Positions 45,647 to 54,457 of a stretch of DNA of 64,000 bases are shown here, in pieces; positions within the stretch are counted from its first letter, which is position 1, and every line of letters begins with the position of its first letter. The stretch is from Shimazuella alba. Its GTDB lineage: Bacteria > Bacillota > Bacilli > Thermoactinomycetales > Thermoactinomycetaceae. The stretch spans positions 310,001 to 374,000 of the forward strand of contig NZ_WUUL01000001.1 of the NCBI RefSeq assembly GCF_009831235.1, given 5' to 3'. The notes below the pieces were generated by a model, which had not been told where the DNA came from, did not search any database, and was given only the letters and a program-made list of their open reading frames with translations. A program made the position numbers and the translations under genes.

Positions 45647-46840
45647 CTATTTGGAAACAAGTGAAGTAGAAACTTGAACAAAATGTTCGATACGATCAAA
45701 TGCTTCTTTTAAATTATCCATAGAAGTTGCGTAAGAAATACGAATATAGTCGTCAGCCCCAAACGCAGATCCTGGGACTACTGCCACTAATTCATCTTTT
45801 AATAACGCAGTAGACCATTCATCAACGGTTTTGTGATTTCCTAAGGCATCTGCGACATGGATAAACGCATAAAAAGCACCTGGTGGTGTAATACAGCGAA
45901 AACCAGCAATCTTTTCGATTCTACTTAGTACATAATCTCTTCTTTCCTTAAATGCTGCTCTCATCATGGTCACTGGTTCTTGTGTCCCTGTGATGGCAGC
46001 AATAGCTGCATATTGAGCAACGGAAGTGGGATTGGATGTACTATGACTTTGTAAATCTGTCATTGCCTGAATAATTGCTTGTGGCCCTGCTGCATAACCT
46101 ATTCTCCAGCCTGTCATCGCATAAGTTTTGGAAACACCTGTAATAATAACGGTTCGATTAAAGAAGTCTTCCTCAAGACTTGCAATACTAACGTGTGATT
46201 TTCCGTCATAAATCAAATGTTCGTATATTTCATCAGAGATAATTACCAACTCGTATTTTACTGCTACTTTACCAATTTCGCGAAGCTCTTGTTCGCTATA
46301 GATCATGCCAGTAGGATTAGATGGAGAATTTATAATAATTGCTTTGGTTTTATCTGTAATTGCCGCTTCTAACTGTTCAGCAGTAATTTTTAAGTCATTC
46401 TCTTCAAGGCCATTTACAATAACAGGTTTACCACCTGCAAGCTTTACTTGTTCCATATAACTAACCCAGTATGGCGCTGGAACAATTACTTCGTCACCTT
46501 CATTTAAAATAACTTGAAACAGAGTGTATAAACCTTCTTTTCCTCCCACCGTAACCATAACTTCTTTGGGTGAATAGGTTAGACCATTTTCGTTTGCAAA
46601 TTTATCAATAACAGCTTCTTTTAGCTCTTTGATACCACCTGAGGCAGTGTATTTTGTAAATCCTTTGTCCATTGCTTCTTTTGCAGCATCTATAATATGT
46701 TTTGGTGTATTAAAATCTGGTTCACCAGCACCTAACCCTACTACATTATGACCTTGTTGTTTCAAAGCATTAGCAGTTGCTGTTATTTGAAGTGTTGGTG
46801 ATGGTGATAATTGTTTTACACGATCAGAAAGTTTAATCAT
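45647..46840 (-). CDS. PLP-dependent class I aminotransferase (aspartate-type)
   Basis: A 397-residue fold-type I aminotransferase. SPSNPTG, the SDEIYEHLIY Asp/Tyr pair, the SKTYAMTGWRIGY loop with the Schiff-base Lys, and the substrate Arg in YIRISYA are all present. It matches the Ib subgroup (AspB/PatA-like) of Bacillales aspartate aminotransferases. ATG 46840 is chosen because the GGGGGAT stretch lies about 10 nt before it; ATG 46858 has no site. It lies 55 nt downstream of ackA on the same strand. Confidence 0.92.
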   Translation of the reverse strand: MIKLSDRVKQLSPSPTLQITATANALKQQGHNVVGLGAGEPDFNTPKHIIDAAKEAMDKGFTKYTASGGIKELKEAVIDKFANENGLTYSPKEVMVTVGGKEGLYTLFQVILNEGDEVIVPAPYWVSYMEQVKLAGGKPVIVNGLEENDLKITAEQLEAAITDKTKAIIINSPSNPTGMIYSEQELREIGKVAVKYELVIISDEIYEHLIYDGKSHVSIASLEEDFFNRTVIITGVSKTYAMTGWRIGYAAGPQAIIQAMTDLQSHSTSNPTSVAQYAAIAAITGTQEPVTMMRAAFKERRDYVLSRIEKIAGFRCITPPGAFYAFIHVADALGNHKTVDEWSTALLKDELVAVVPGSAFGADDYIRISYATSMDNLKEAFDRIEHFVQVSTSLVSK

Positions 46841-46895
46841 TTTCTGCCTATCCCCCATTTTCTTGTTAGTACCATTGTATCTAATGATACCACCA

Positions 46896-48098
46896 TTATG
46901 ATTGGTCGACTAGTTGTTTTGCTTCTCTGGCGATCATTAGCTCCTCGTTGGTGGGAACAACTAATACTTTTACTTTGGAGTTTGGTGTACTGATCTCTCT
47001 TACTTCTTTTGACCGAATATTATTTTGCGTCGTGTCTATTTCAATTCCAAAAAAACTTAAGTTATTACAAACTTCTTGCCTTACATAAGTTGAATTTTCT
47101 CCAACACCTGCTGTAAACAGTAAAATATCTATTCCATTCATCGCTGCTATATACGCTCCAATAGTTTTTCGCAACTTGTATAAATACATCTGAATTGCTA
47201 GCTTAGCTTGTTCATTTCCTTCTTCCATTGCTTCTGTTACTTCTCTCATATCGCTTGACATACCAGTAACACCTAGTAATCCACTATGTTTGTTCATCAT
47301 AGACTGTATCTCGCTTAGAGTCAGATCCTCTTTTGCAATGACATAAGGGACAATCGCTGGATCTATATCCCCGCAGCGAGTTCCCATCATCAATCCTTCC
47401 AGAGGAGTCATTCCCATGCTAGTATCAGTAGAAATACCATTTTCAATAGCCGTTACACTAGCTCCATTTCCAATATGGGCTGAAATAACTTTTAAATCAG
47501 ATAAGGGTTTCCCAACAAATGCAGCGGCTTTTTCCGAGACATATTTATGAGAAGTTCCATGAAAACCATAGCGGCGTATTTTATGACGTGTATACAAAAC
47601 ATATGGCAGTGGATAAAGAAAAGAACGCTTAGGCATGGTTTGATGAAAAGCTGTATCAAATACAGCGACATGAGTTGCGTCTGGCAACTGTTGCTCTGCT
47701 GCAGATATTCCAAGTAAATTTGGAGGATTATGTAACGGAGCTAAGTCAATCGTTTTGCGAATAGCTTGACGTACTTCACTTGTAATAATGGCAGATTTGG
47801 AGAAATACTCTCCACCGTGGACAACACGATGTCCAACTGCAGTTACTTCATTTTTACTCTTGATGACACCCTCTTTTTCATCCATCAGAAGCCGGAGAAC
47901 CAAATTTAAACCCTCTCGATGATCGAGAATCTCAGCAGTTTCCATTCTTTCTTCTTTTCCAGTCACTTGATAAGTGACAATAGCACTTTCTGTTCCGATT
48001 TTTTCCACTAAACCTTTTGCAATAACCATTTCGTCTTCCATTTGAAACAGCTCATATTTTATAGAAGAGCTTCCACAATTAATAACTAAAATTTTCAC
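46896..48098 (-). CDS. ackA: Acetate kinase
   Basis: A 400-residue ASKHA-fold kinase. NCGSSSIKYELF (phosphate loop), HRVVHGGEYF, VFDTAFHQTMP (catalytic Asp), GFHGTSHKYVS, HIGNGAS and FTAGVGENS are all canonical. It interconverts acetyl phosphate plus ADP and acetate plus ATP in overflow metabolism. It may be co-transcribed with the aminotransferase downstream. Confidence 0.97.
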   Translation of the reverse strand: MKILVINCGSSSIKYELFQMEDEMVIAKGLVEKIGTESAIVTYQVTGKEERMETAEILDHREGLNLVLRLLMDEKEGVIKSKNEVTAVGHRVVHGGEYFSKSAIITSEVRQAIRKTIDLAPLHNPPNLLGISAAEQQLPDATHVAVFDTAFHQTMPKRSFLYPLPYVLYTRHKIRRYGFHGTSHKYVSEKAAAFVGKPLSDLKVISAHIGNGASVTAIENGISTDTSMGMTPLEGLMMGTRCGDIDPAIVPYVIAKEDLTLSEIQSMMNKHSGLLGVTGMSSDMREVTEAMEEGNEQAKLAIQMYLYKLRKTIGAYIAAMNGIDILLFTAGVGENSTYVRQEVCNNLSFFGIEIDTTQNNIRSKEVREISTPNSKVKVLVVPTNEELMIAREAKQLVDQS

Positions 48099-48199
48099 CT
48101 TACTCCGCTCCGTTTCCTATGCTTACGCCATATGTTTTATCATAAGCATACGAATGACATTCTACTCTTTTTTCGACTTTAAAAAAAGGCTAGATAATA

Positions 48200-48226
48200 A
48201 AAAAAGGGGTTATTCTCCCCTTTTTT
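48200..48226. terminator. Terminator overlapping the dehydrogenase stop codon
   Basis: Stem AAAAAAGGGG / CCCCTTTTTT (48200-48209, 48217-48226). On the minus strand the last codons of the dehydrogenase form the 5' arm, and its TAA lies in the loop. Confidence 0.8.
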
Positions 48227-49103
48227 CTAATAATCGATTGCCATCTTTATCATATTGGAAAAAACCTTCTCCAGTCTTTATCCCCAGATGCCCAGCGCGC
48301 ACCATTTTTTTCAATAATGGTGCTGGGCGAAATTTTGCGTCTCCAAATTCTCGATAAAGACGTTCTAATGCTGCGAGAACAGAGTTTAATCCAAACCGAT
48401 CAGCCATTTCAAATGGACCATAAGCAAAATGATATCCATTTCGCATCGCAAAATCGATTTCTGAAGCCTCTGCTACGCCTTCCATCAGTATATTACAAGC
48501 TTCATTTATAAACAGCACAATCATCCTTGTTGTAACAAACCCAGGAGATTCAAAAACCTCTACACCGGTTAATTGCAAAGATGTAAGAAGTGTTCTCAAC
48601 TGTGTTACGCTTTCTTCAGAAGTTTTTAAGCCGCGAACAACCTCTACAAGCGGTCTTTTGGTAACAGGGTAAACAAAATGAAGACCGACAACCTTATCTG
48701 GACGCTGTGTAGCTGCTGCTATTTCTGTCAAACTGAGAGTAGATGTATTACTGGCTAATAGCACATCCTTCTGACATACTTCATCGCATAATTGAAAAAT
48801 CATTTTTTTTGTATCCATATCTTCCACAACTGACTCAATGACAAAATCAGCCTCACCAAGAAGATCCATTTGTGAGGAAAAAATAATTCGGGATAACGTC
48901 ATTTTTTTCTCCGCGTTTGTTATGCCCCATTTGGATAACTTTTTATCTAAACTGAGTTCGATTTTCCCTTTTGCATATTGAGCCAATTCATCTGTCTTCT
49001 CCAATAGTAAAACATCATAACCTTTAGAAGCACATAATTCAGCGATTCCTTGACCCATGGTACCTCCACCGATTACGGCAATGTGCTGTATTTCATCCAC
49101 CAC
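48210..49103 (-). CDS. 3-hydroxyacyl-CoA dehydrogenase-like protein
   Basis: A 297-residue member of the 3-hydroxybutyryl-CoA dehydrogenase family. NAD motif GGGTMGQG is at about 12-19, catalytic Ser lies in LLASNTSTL, and the His/Glu pair is H142 and E154. Two family residues differ: the usual HFxNP is HFVYP, and the Asn of GFVxNR is Thr (PGFVTTRM). The fold and cofactor site are intact, but the substrate or activity may have changed. It ends in a terminator that includes its last codons. Confidence 0.85.
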   Translation of the reverse strand: MVDEIQHIAVIGGGTMGQGIAELCASKGYDVLLLEKTDELAQYAKGKIELSLDKKLSKWGITNAEKKMTLSRIIFSSQMDLLGEADFVIESVVEDMDTKKMIFQLCDEVCQKDVLLASNTSTLSLTEIAAATQRPDKVVGLHFVYPVTKRPLVEVVRGLKTSEESVTQLRTLLTSLQLTGVEVFESPGFVTTRMIVLFINEACNILMEGVAEASEIDFAMRNGYHFAYGPFEMADRFGLNSVLAALERLYREFGDAKFRPAPLLKKMVRAGHLGIKTGEGFFQYDKDGNRLLEKRGE

Positions 49104-49117
49104 ATACTACTCCCTTT

Positions 49118-50602
49118 CTAACTTGCCAATTCTTGTGCTAAAAGGCTGCGGAATTGATCCCCGTCCAATCTTTCTTCTATTAGAAGGATGTTCAAGCAGT
49201 CTGCAAAAAATGAATGGTGTTTCTTGGTTAAACAAAATGTTTGCTGATATAAAGCATCTAAAATATGGGCGATTTCTTTTGAAAGTTCATCTGGGACAAC
49301 CAGAGTGGTATCGATAATTCCCAAAGAAGATAATCCTGTTTCGATCATTGTTTTGCATAATCGAATCGCTTGTTCATAGTCATTCTTTGCTCCAGTTGAT
49401 CTATTTTGAAACCAAGTTTCTTCCGCTGCAGTACCAGCTAAACATATCATGATCTGATTTTCAAGTTGTTCTTTGGTGTGTAAATAACGGTCATTTTTGG
49501 GATGATGACGCACATAACCCAATGCTTGTCCTCTCGGTGTAAGAACAACTTGAGCAACAGAATTAGGCTCTAATAACTCTGCTATTAACGCATGACCTAA
49601 TTCATGAACTGCCACCCTTGTCTTATCCTCTAATGTTGTAGTTCTGTCTGTTTGTTCGCCCATCAAAACTTTATCCACAGCTTGGGAAAAGTGTTTGGAT
49701 TCGATATACACTGACTCATCCCTCATTGCGTAAATTGCAGCTTCATTTACTAAGCTTTCTAAACTTGCTCCTGAAAAACCAAATGTTTCATTCGCAACTT
49801 TATCTAAATCCACTTCTTCATGAATCGGTTTTCCCTTCGTGTGTAAAGATAAAATATGAGCTCGACCATTTTTATCAGGCAAATCAACAGCGATATGTCG
49901 ATCAAAACGACCTGGTCTTGTTAATGCAGCATCTAACAAATCTTTCCTGTTAGTAGCCGCAATAACAAAGATAGGTATCTCGCTTTTCTTTATTCCATCC
50001 ATTTCTGTTAAGAGCTGATTCAAAGTTTGGTCGTATTCTTTATGTTGAGATCCTTCTCTTTTTGCACCTATAACGTCGATCTCATCGATAAAGATTACAG
50101 CTCTGTTTTTCTTTTGTTTTTTTGCTGTCTTTCTAGCCCGCTCAAAAAGTTGACGAACACGATTCGCACCAACTCCAACATACATTTCCACAAATTCACT
50201 ACCAGAAGCTGTGAGAAAAACAGCATTCGAATAATGTGCTGATGCTTTTGCCATAAGCGTTTTACCTGTACCTGGAGGACCTGTTAACAATATCCCTTTC
50301 AAAGGGCGAATACCATATTCATTCATTTTTTCTTGTTCGATTAAGAAATCCAATGCTTCCATTAATTCTTTTTTTGCTCTCGTTTGACCACCAATGTCTG
50401 TGAAGCGGATGTTTGGGATTGCATTTCGTTGATCATGAGAAGACCCATTTTTCCATTGAGATCCAGCTTTCAGATTACTGCCGGAAAAATACCAGACAGC
50501 AACCACAATACCAACTATTACAAGCATGGGCAAGACGGGAACTCCAAGATAAAGGAAAAAGAGAAATAAACCTAATCCTACTCCGACAATAGGCAATATC
50601 AT
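49118..50602 (-). CDS. Compact FtsH-like membrane AAA+ protease
   Basis: A 494-residue protein. Two close N-terminal helices (about 3-39) lack the large periplasmic loop of FtsH. The AAA+ domain has Walker A GPPGTGKT (108-115), Walker B AVIFIDEID (168-176) and the second region RPGRFDR. The M41 domain has HELGH (333-337) and the third ligand D408 (GAKNDYEQA). It is shorter than FtsH (about 640), so it should be a second, specialised membrane protease. Its ATG lies 1 nt after the upstream gene's stop, so it is translationally coupled to it. Confidence 0.88.
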   Translation of the reverse strand: MILPIVGVGLGLFLFFLYLGVPVLPMLVIVGIVVAVWYFSGSNLKAGSQWKNGSSHDQRNAIPNIRFTDIGGQTRAKKELMEALDFLIEQEKMNEYGIRPLKGILLTGPPGTGKTLMAKASAHYSNAVFLTASGSEFVEMYVGVGANRVRQLFERARKTAKKQKKNRAVIFIDEIDVIGAKREGSQHKEYDQTLNQLLTEMDGIKKSEIPIFVIAATNRKDLLDAALTRPGRFDRHIAVDLPDKNGRAHILSLHTKGKPIHEEVDLDKVANETFGFSGASLESLVNEAAIYAMRDESVYIESKHFSQAVDKVLMGEQTDRTTTLEDKTRVAVHELGHALIAELLEPNSVAQVVLTPRGQALGYVRHHPKNDRYLHTKEQLENQIMICLAGTAAEETWFQNRSTGAKNDYEQAIRLCKTMIETGLSSLGIIDTTLVVPDELSKEIAHILDALYQQTFCLTKKHHSFFADCLNILLIEERLDGDQFRSLLAQELAS

Positions 50603-50603
50603 C

Positions 50604-51116
50604 CTACTTCACCTCCTTCATTGGTAAAATCTGATACCAGGATTTATTTCCGTCGCGCAACATAAGATATACATATTGATCATCCATATATACATCATAG
50701 GAAAGATGATACTTATTAGCGATATGCTTCGTCACTGATTGTATGAGAGTATACCTACCAGTATATATGCCTTCTTTCAAACCAAAGACTATCTCTTTCC
50801 ATGCTTGTTTTATGGTTGGTGTTTGAGTATTGGTGAAAGTGATACTCCACTTACCTTCACCCAGTATTTCATTTAATTGTTTTGTCAAAGAGGGAAATTC
50901 ATCTATATAGGAATAAGTTGGTTTGACATTTAATTGTATTTGAACGCTACTAGGATTGAATTTTATTTTAGAAATAGAGATATTTTTTTGTTGCGTTAAG
51001 AACACATCTTTTATAGGTTTATCTATTTTAAAATATTGATATCCTTTGTAACCTCCAAACAGTACAATCAGCGTGACAACCAAACTAACTATTATTGTTT
51101 TTACTTGTTTTGTCAT
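50604..51116 (-). CDS. Single-TM protein of unknown function coupled to the FtsH-like protease
   Basis: A 170-residue protein. One TM helix at about 6-24 (IIVSLVVTLIVLFGGY) is followed by an outside domain rich in beta structure (SVQIQLNVKPTYSYI, YDVYMDDQYVYLMLRD). ATG 51116 lies about 10 nt after GGAGG; 51134 is too close to it. No family is recognised. The one-base gap to the protease gene suggests an adaptor, substrate or assembly partner, which is inference from position. Confidence 0.75.
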   Translation of the reverse strand: MTKQVKTIIVSLVVTLIVLFGGYKGYQYFKIDKPIKDVFLTQQKNISISKIKFNPSSVQIQLNVKPTYSYIDEFPSLTKQLNEILGEGKWSITFTNTQTPTIKQAWKEIVFGLKEGIYTGRYTLIQSVTKHIANKYHLSYDVYMDDQYVYLMLRDGNKSWYQILPMKEVK

Positions 51117-51213
51117 GATCGTCACTTCCTCCATCCATCAAATATATCAAAAAATACACTAGTTAGTATATCATATGTTATATATCTCCGTAGGAAGGAA
51201 TGATTGGAAACAC

Positions 51214-51244
51214 AAAAAAAGACCGTAAGTACGGTCTTTCTAAA
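51214..51244 (-). terminator. Terminator on minus
   Basis: Perfect ten-pair stem AAAGACCGTA / TACGGTCTTT (51218-51227, 51230-51239), followed on the minus strand by TTTTTTTG. Confidence 0.8.
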
Positions 51245-51309
51245 ATGTGTAAGACATACCTTCATCCCGCAAGGTGATACTAATGATACACCGCAAGGGA
51301 GGGTAATAC

Positions 51310-51486
51310 ATGTCTTCTTGTTGGTTGTACGAGTTGCTGGAGACTCATCTATCTGAAGTACAACTAAAACAGGTGGAATCATTCATCCACACGGAGTCAT
51401 GGGCAACCCCCGCAGCCCGATATCGTGATTGGAATGAAGAAGATCCACCATTACGGTTTCGTCTGGATATCGATGTTCAAACATAG
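51310..51486 (+). CDS. 58-aa acidic protein of unknown function
   Basis: ATG 51310 follows GGGAGGG by 6 nt and encodes a 58-residue protein starting MSSCWLYELLETHLSEVQLK and ending RFRLDIDVQT, with a Trp in the middle. It is not hydrophobic, so it is cytoplasmic. A hairpin at 51548-51566 closes it. The start signal and terminator argue for a real gene; I do not recognise the family. The 60 bases upstream hold the octamer CCGCAAGG twice. Confidence 0.6.
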   Translation: MSSCWLYELLETHLSEVQLKQVESFIHTESWATPAARYRDWNEEDPPLRFRLDIDVQT

Positions 51487-51547
51487 TTTTAGTTAGTCTT
51501 AGTTTTACAAAAAAACTTCTACCTATTCCTTCGCTTCTTTTTTATTG

Positions 51548-51575
51548 CCTGCCATTTCATGGCAGGTTTTATCTT
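51548..51575 (+). terminator. Terminator after the 58-aa gene
   Basis: Stem CCTGCCA / TGGCAGG (51548-51554, 51560-51566) then TTTTATCTTT, overlapping the 3' end of the convergent deaminase gene. Confidence 0.75.
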
Positions 51576-52864
51576 TGTGCGAGTTCTTGAAAGGATCGGT
51601 TTGCTTCATAACTAACTTTTTCTTCATCGATCGTAGTAAGTTCGCGATTTACCATTAACGCTTTTCCATCCACATATACATCAACGACATCGTTTCGAGA
51701 TGCAGAATAAACAATATGAGAAACAATATCATGAGTTGGTTGCATATGAGTTCCTGTTAAATCAATCGTAATAAAATCTGCCTTTTTGCCATTCTGAATG
51801 GTTCCTGTATCTTGATCTAAAAACAATGCCTCAGCACCATATATCGTCCCCATTTGAAGTGCAATTTTTGCTGGAACTGCTTGTGGGTCTTGCGTGACTC
51901 CTTTATGAATGAGAGCAGCTAATTGAATTTCCTCTAATAAATCTAAGTTATTGTTACTCGCAGAACTATCCGTACCTAAAGAAGGGCGTATACCAGCATC
52001 TATCATTTTGGAAATGGGTGCTACTCCACTTCCTAATTTTAAATTACTACCAGGATTGTGAGATACTTTGACATTTTTTGCTCCAAGCAAAGCAATTTCA
52101 TCGTCTGTGAGATGTACGGCATGTGCTACCAAAGAAGGAATATCAAAAAAACCGAGCGAATCCAAATGAGCTACCGGTCTTTTCCCATAAGCTTCAACAT
52201 TTTGTGCTACTTCCCTTGCTGTTTCCGACATGTGTGTATGAATAGGCAACCTTAAATCCTGCGCTTTTTCAATAAACTGGGAAATATATTCTGGTGTGCA
52301 AGTATAAGGAGCATGTGGAGACATCATCGTAGTAATTCGTCCACCTGCTGCTCCATTCCAGTTTTTTGCAAAATCAGTAGCTTCTTTTAACTTACGGGAT
52401 CGGAGCGAATCATCACCAAATCCAATACATCCACGGCACAACGATGCACGTAAACCTGTCTCTTCCACTAATTCAGCTACTGTGTCCATGTAATCATACA
52501 TGTCTAGAAAACAAGTAGTACCTGAACGAATCATTTCTGCTATTGATAATGATGTACCTGCAATTATTTGTTCTCGTCTATATTTCCCCTCTAAAGGCCA
52601 CATTTTTTCCTCCAGCCATTCTTGTAAGGGTAAATCATCTGCGTAACCTCGCAATAAGCTCATAGAAGTATGCCCATGTGTATTGATAAATCCTGGTAAA
52701 AGAGCTTTATTGCTCATATCTATTTTCTGATCAACCGTTATGGGTAATGCTGTTCCTTCATATACCCCTAAAATAACTTCATTTTCCACAACGAGTGTTC
52801 CAATAAAAGGAGAATAGTCTTGTAGCATGGTTAGGATAAGCGCATTTGTATAAGCCGTTTTCAT
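51569..52864 (-). CDS. mtaD: Amidohydrolase, MtaD/SAH-deaminase type
   Basis: A 431-residue cyclic amidohydrolase. The metal-binding NTHGHTSMS, the HTHMSETAREV strand, VAHAVHLTDDE and GTDSSASNNN with the last Asp match 5'-methylthioadenosine/S-adenosylhomocysteine deaminases. These convert MTA or SAH to the inosine forms in methionine salvage and SAM recycling. Related TrzA/AtzB-like or guanine-deaminase roles cannot be excluded. It lies 12 nt after the membrane protein gene on the same strand. Confidence 0.85.
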   Translation of the reverse strand: MKTAYTNALILTMLQDYSPFIGTLVVENEVILGVYEGTALPITVDQKIDMSNKALLPGFINTHGHTSMSLLRGYADDLPLQEWLEEKMWPLEGKYRREQIIAGTSLSIAEMIRSGTTCFLDMYDYMDTVAELVEETGLRASLCRGCIGFGDDSLRSRKLKEATDFAKNWNGAAGGRITTMMSPHAPYTCTPEYISQFIEKAQDLRLPIHTHMSETAREVAQNVEAYGKRPVAHLDSLGFFDIPSLVAHAVHLTDDEIALLGAKNVKVSHNPGSNLKLGSGVAPISKMIDAGIRPSLGTDSSASNNNLDLLEEIQLAALIHKGVTQDPQAVPAKIALQMGTIYGAEALFLDQDTGTIQNGKKADFITIDLTGTHMQPTHDIVSHIVYSASRNDVVDVYVDGKALMVNRELTTIDEEKVSYEANRSFQELAQR

Positions 52865-52876
52865 TTCTTGCCTCCA

Positions 52877-54376
52877 TTATTTCAAGAGAATGATCACATT
52901 CTCGTTTATACCGTAATAATCTTTAAACCCTCGCATCACATATTCTTGATCATCTAGCTCATACCCTGCTGCACTACGATTTTTGAGTCGTGGCAACACA
53001 AGGGTACCTTTGGTGATTTTACCATGTTGGTTCACTATTTCTAGACGTTGTTCATGGATCTTTGCATTTGCACTATACTCTTTTTCTAGATAGTAAAAGT
53101 TAAAAACAGCACAAGACGCGATTATGACAGCTATCTGTTTTTGTATCCCAATATTTCGGATACTATGGAACAAAAGTAAAATACTTACCATTGCTAACGG
53201 TATTGCAGGAAAAGCGACTCTCCCACCCGTCATAGAAGGAGTAAAAGTAGTAGCAATATTTATCAAAATAAAACCAAGAGGAAAAACGAGATACAAATAA
53301 TTTTTCAACTTTATTGCAAGATATAAAGCCATTGCAGCAATCAACCCTAATAAGAGAGCTCCATATAAACACAAGTATAGTTTGTTTTCAAACCATTTTT
53401 CAAATATTTTGGACTGGCCAAACATAGTAATGGAAAAGATATAAGGCAATAAAACAATTGGAGTTCCAAGTAAAAAGAACGATTTTTGCTTTATGGAGTA
53501 ACAAACAATCACAAGAAAGACAATAACGAGAACCGTAAAAATTGCTTGTTGATGAATAAAGAAGTCCACCATCGCAGGAAATGTTATCTTTAATTTCCCA
53601 ATCAAAGACAAATTATTGTAGTCTATCAACGCTTTCGATGCAGCCCTCGCATTAGCACCTGGCGAAAGATACAGACATAAAAACCCGATTATGGCAGTTA
53701 TAAAAAATGCAAGTGGTAACAAGTTTACTTTTTTTTGTATTCGAATTTCTTTTCCAATCCAAAAAGCAAGAAACCCAATAGTCAACAAAGCAATCTGTTC
53801 TTGAGACCATCCTACTAAGAAAGCGAGCAATAAAAAACTGGTCGTTGCCCATTTGTTTTGGATTGGTTTTCCAATATCTATTCGACGAAAATAAGCGACT
53901 AATAAAAACAAACCAACCATTGGATACACATAATTGAAGGAGCCAATTGCATAAAAGATGGTTTGACGTGCTATGTACAAATGAATCAAGAAAAAAAGCG
54001 AAACCACTAGTGTTCCTGCTATATGGTCTCCCTTTTTAGGTAACCTCACAAAAACGGCGTAAAAAATGAGATAAGCCAAAAACACGATCACAAGCGGATT
54101 TAACCATCTCCACACCTCTATACCGGAAACGAGCATGAATATAGAAAATATATTTATAAAAAATCTACCATTCACATGAGTATAATCGTAAATTTGATTC
54201 TGAATCGCCTGTGAGATAGTAAATTGATCGCCCTTGAAATGCGGAAACAAACTAAAATAGGTTGCATAGCGATAATCATCACCATACATATAAATATATT
54301 GATCTATAAACAGCATACTAAAAAATAAAAAAAGAAAGGGCAAGTGTGGGAGAAACCCTTTTTTCATTTTTTTCAT
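52877..54376 (-). CDS. Polytopic membrane protein, DUF6056/GT-C-like
   Basis: A 499-residue protein with about twelve membrane helices. The loop after TM1 carries YGDDYRYATYF, an acidic DD motif like that of DUF6056 and GT-C membrane glycosyltransferases, and the first long loop holds the aromatic NGRFFINIF segment. The C-terminal 70 residues are soluble. It may transfer a sugar from a lipid carrier, but no glycan genes are nearby. GGAG lies 5 nt before ATG 54376. It appears to be in an operon with mtaD. Confidence 0.65.
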   Translation of the reverse strand: MKKMKKGFLPHLPFLFLFFSMLFIDQYIYMYGDDYRYATYFSLFPHFKGDQFTISQAIQNQIYDYTHVNGRFFINIFSIFMLVSGIEVWRWLNPLVIVFLAYLIFYAVFVRLPKKGDHIAGTLVVSLFFLIHLYIARQTIFYAIGSFNYVYPMVGLFLLVAYFRRIDIGKPIQNKWATTSFLLLAFLVGWSQEQIALLTIGFLAFWIGKEIRIQKKVNLLPLAFFITAIIGFLCLYLSPGANARAASKALIDYNNLSLIGKLKITFPAMVDFFIHQQAIFTVLVIVFLVIVCYSIKQKSFFLLGTPIVLLPYIFSITMFGQSKIFEKWFENKLYLCLYGALLLGLIAAMALYLAIKLKNYLYLVFPLGFILINIATTFTPSMTGGRVAFPAIPLAMVSILLLFHSIRNIGIQKQIAVIIASCAVFNFYYLEKEYSANAKIHEQRLEIVNQHGKITKGTLVLPRLKNRSAAGYELDDQEYVMRGFKDYYGINENVIILLK

Positions 54377-54457
54377 TATCTCTCCTTATGTTTCATTTAG
54401 TATGACCAGAATAATGTATCATAAAAGAAGCATCAAAAAAAAAGATATTTTGGATTT

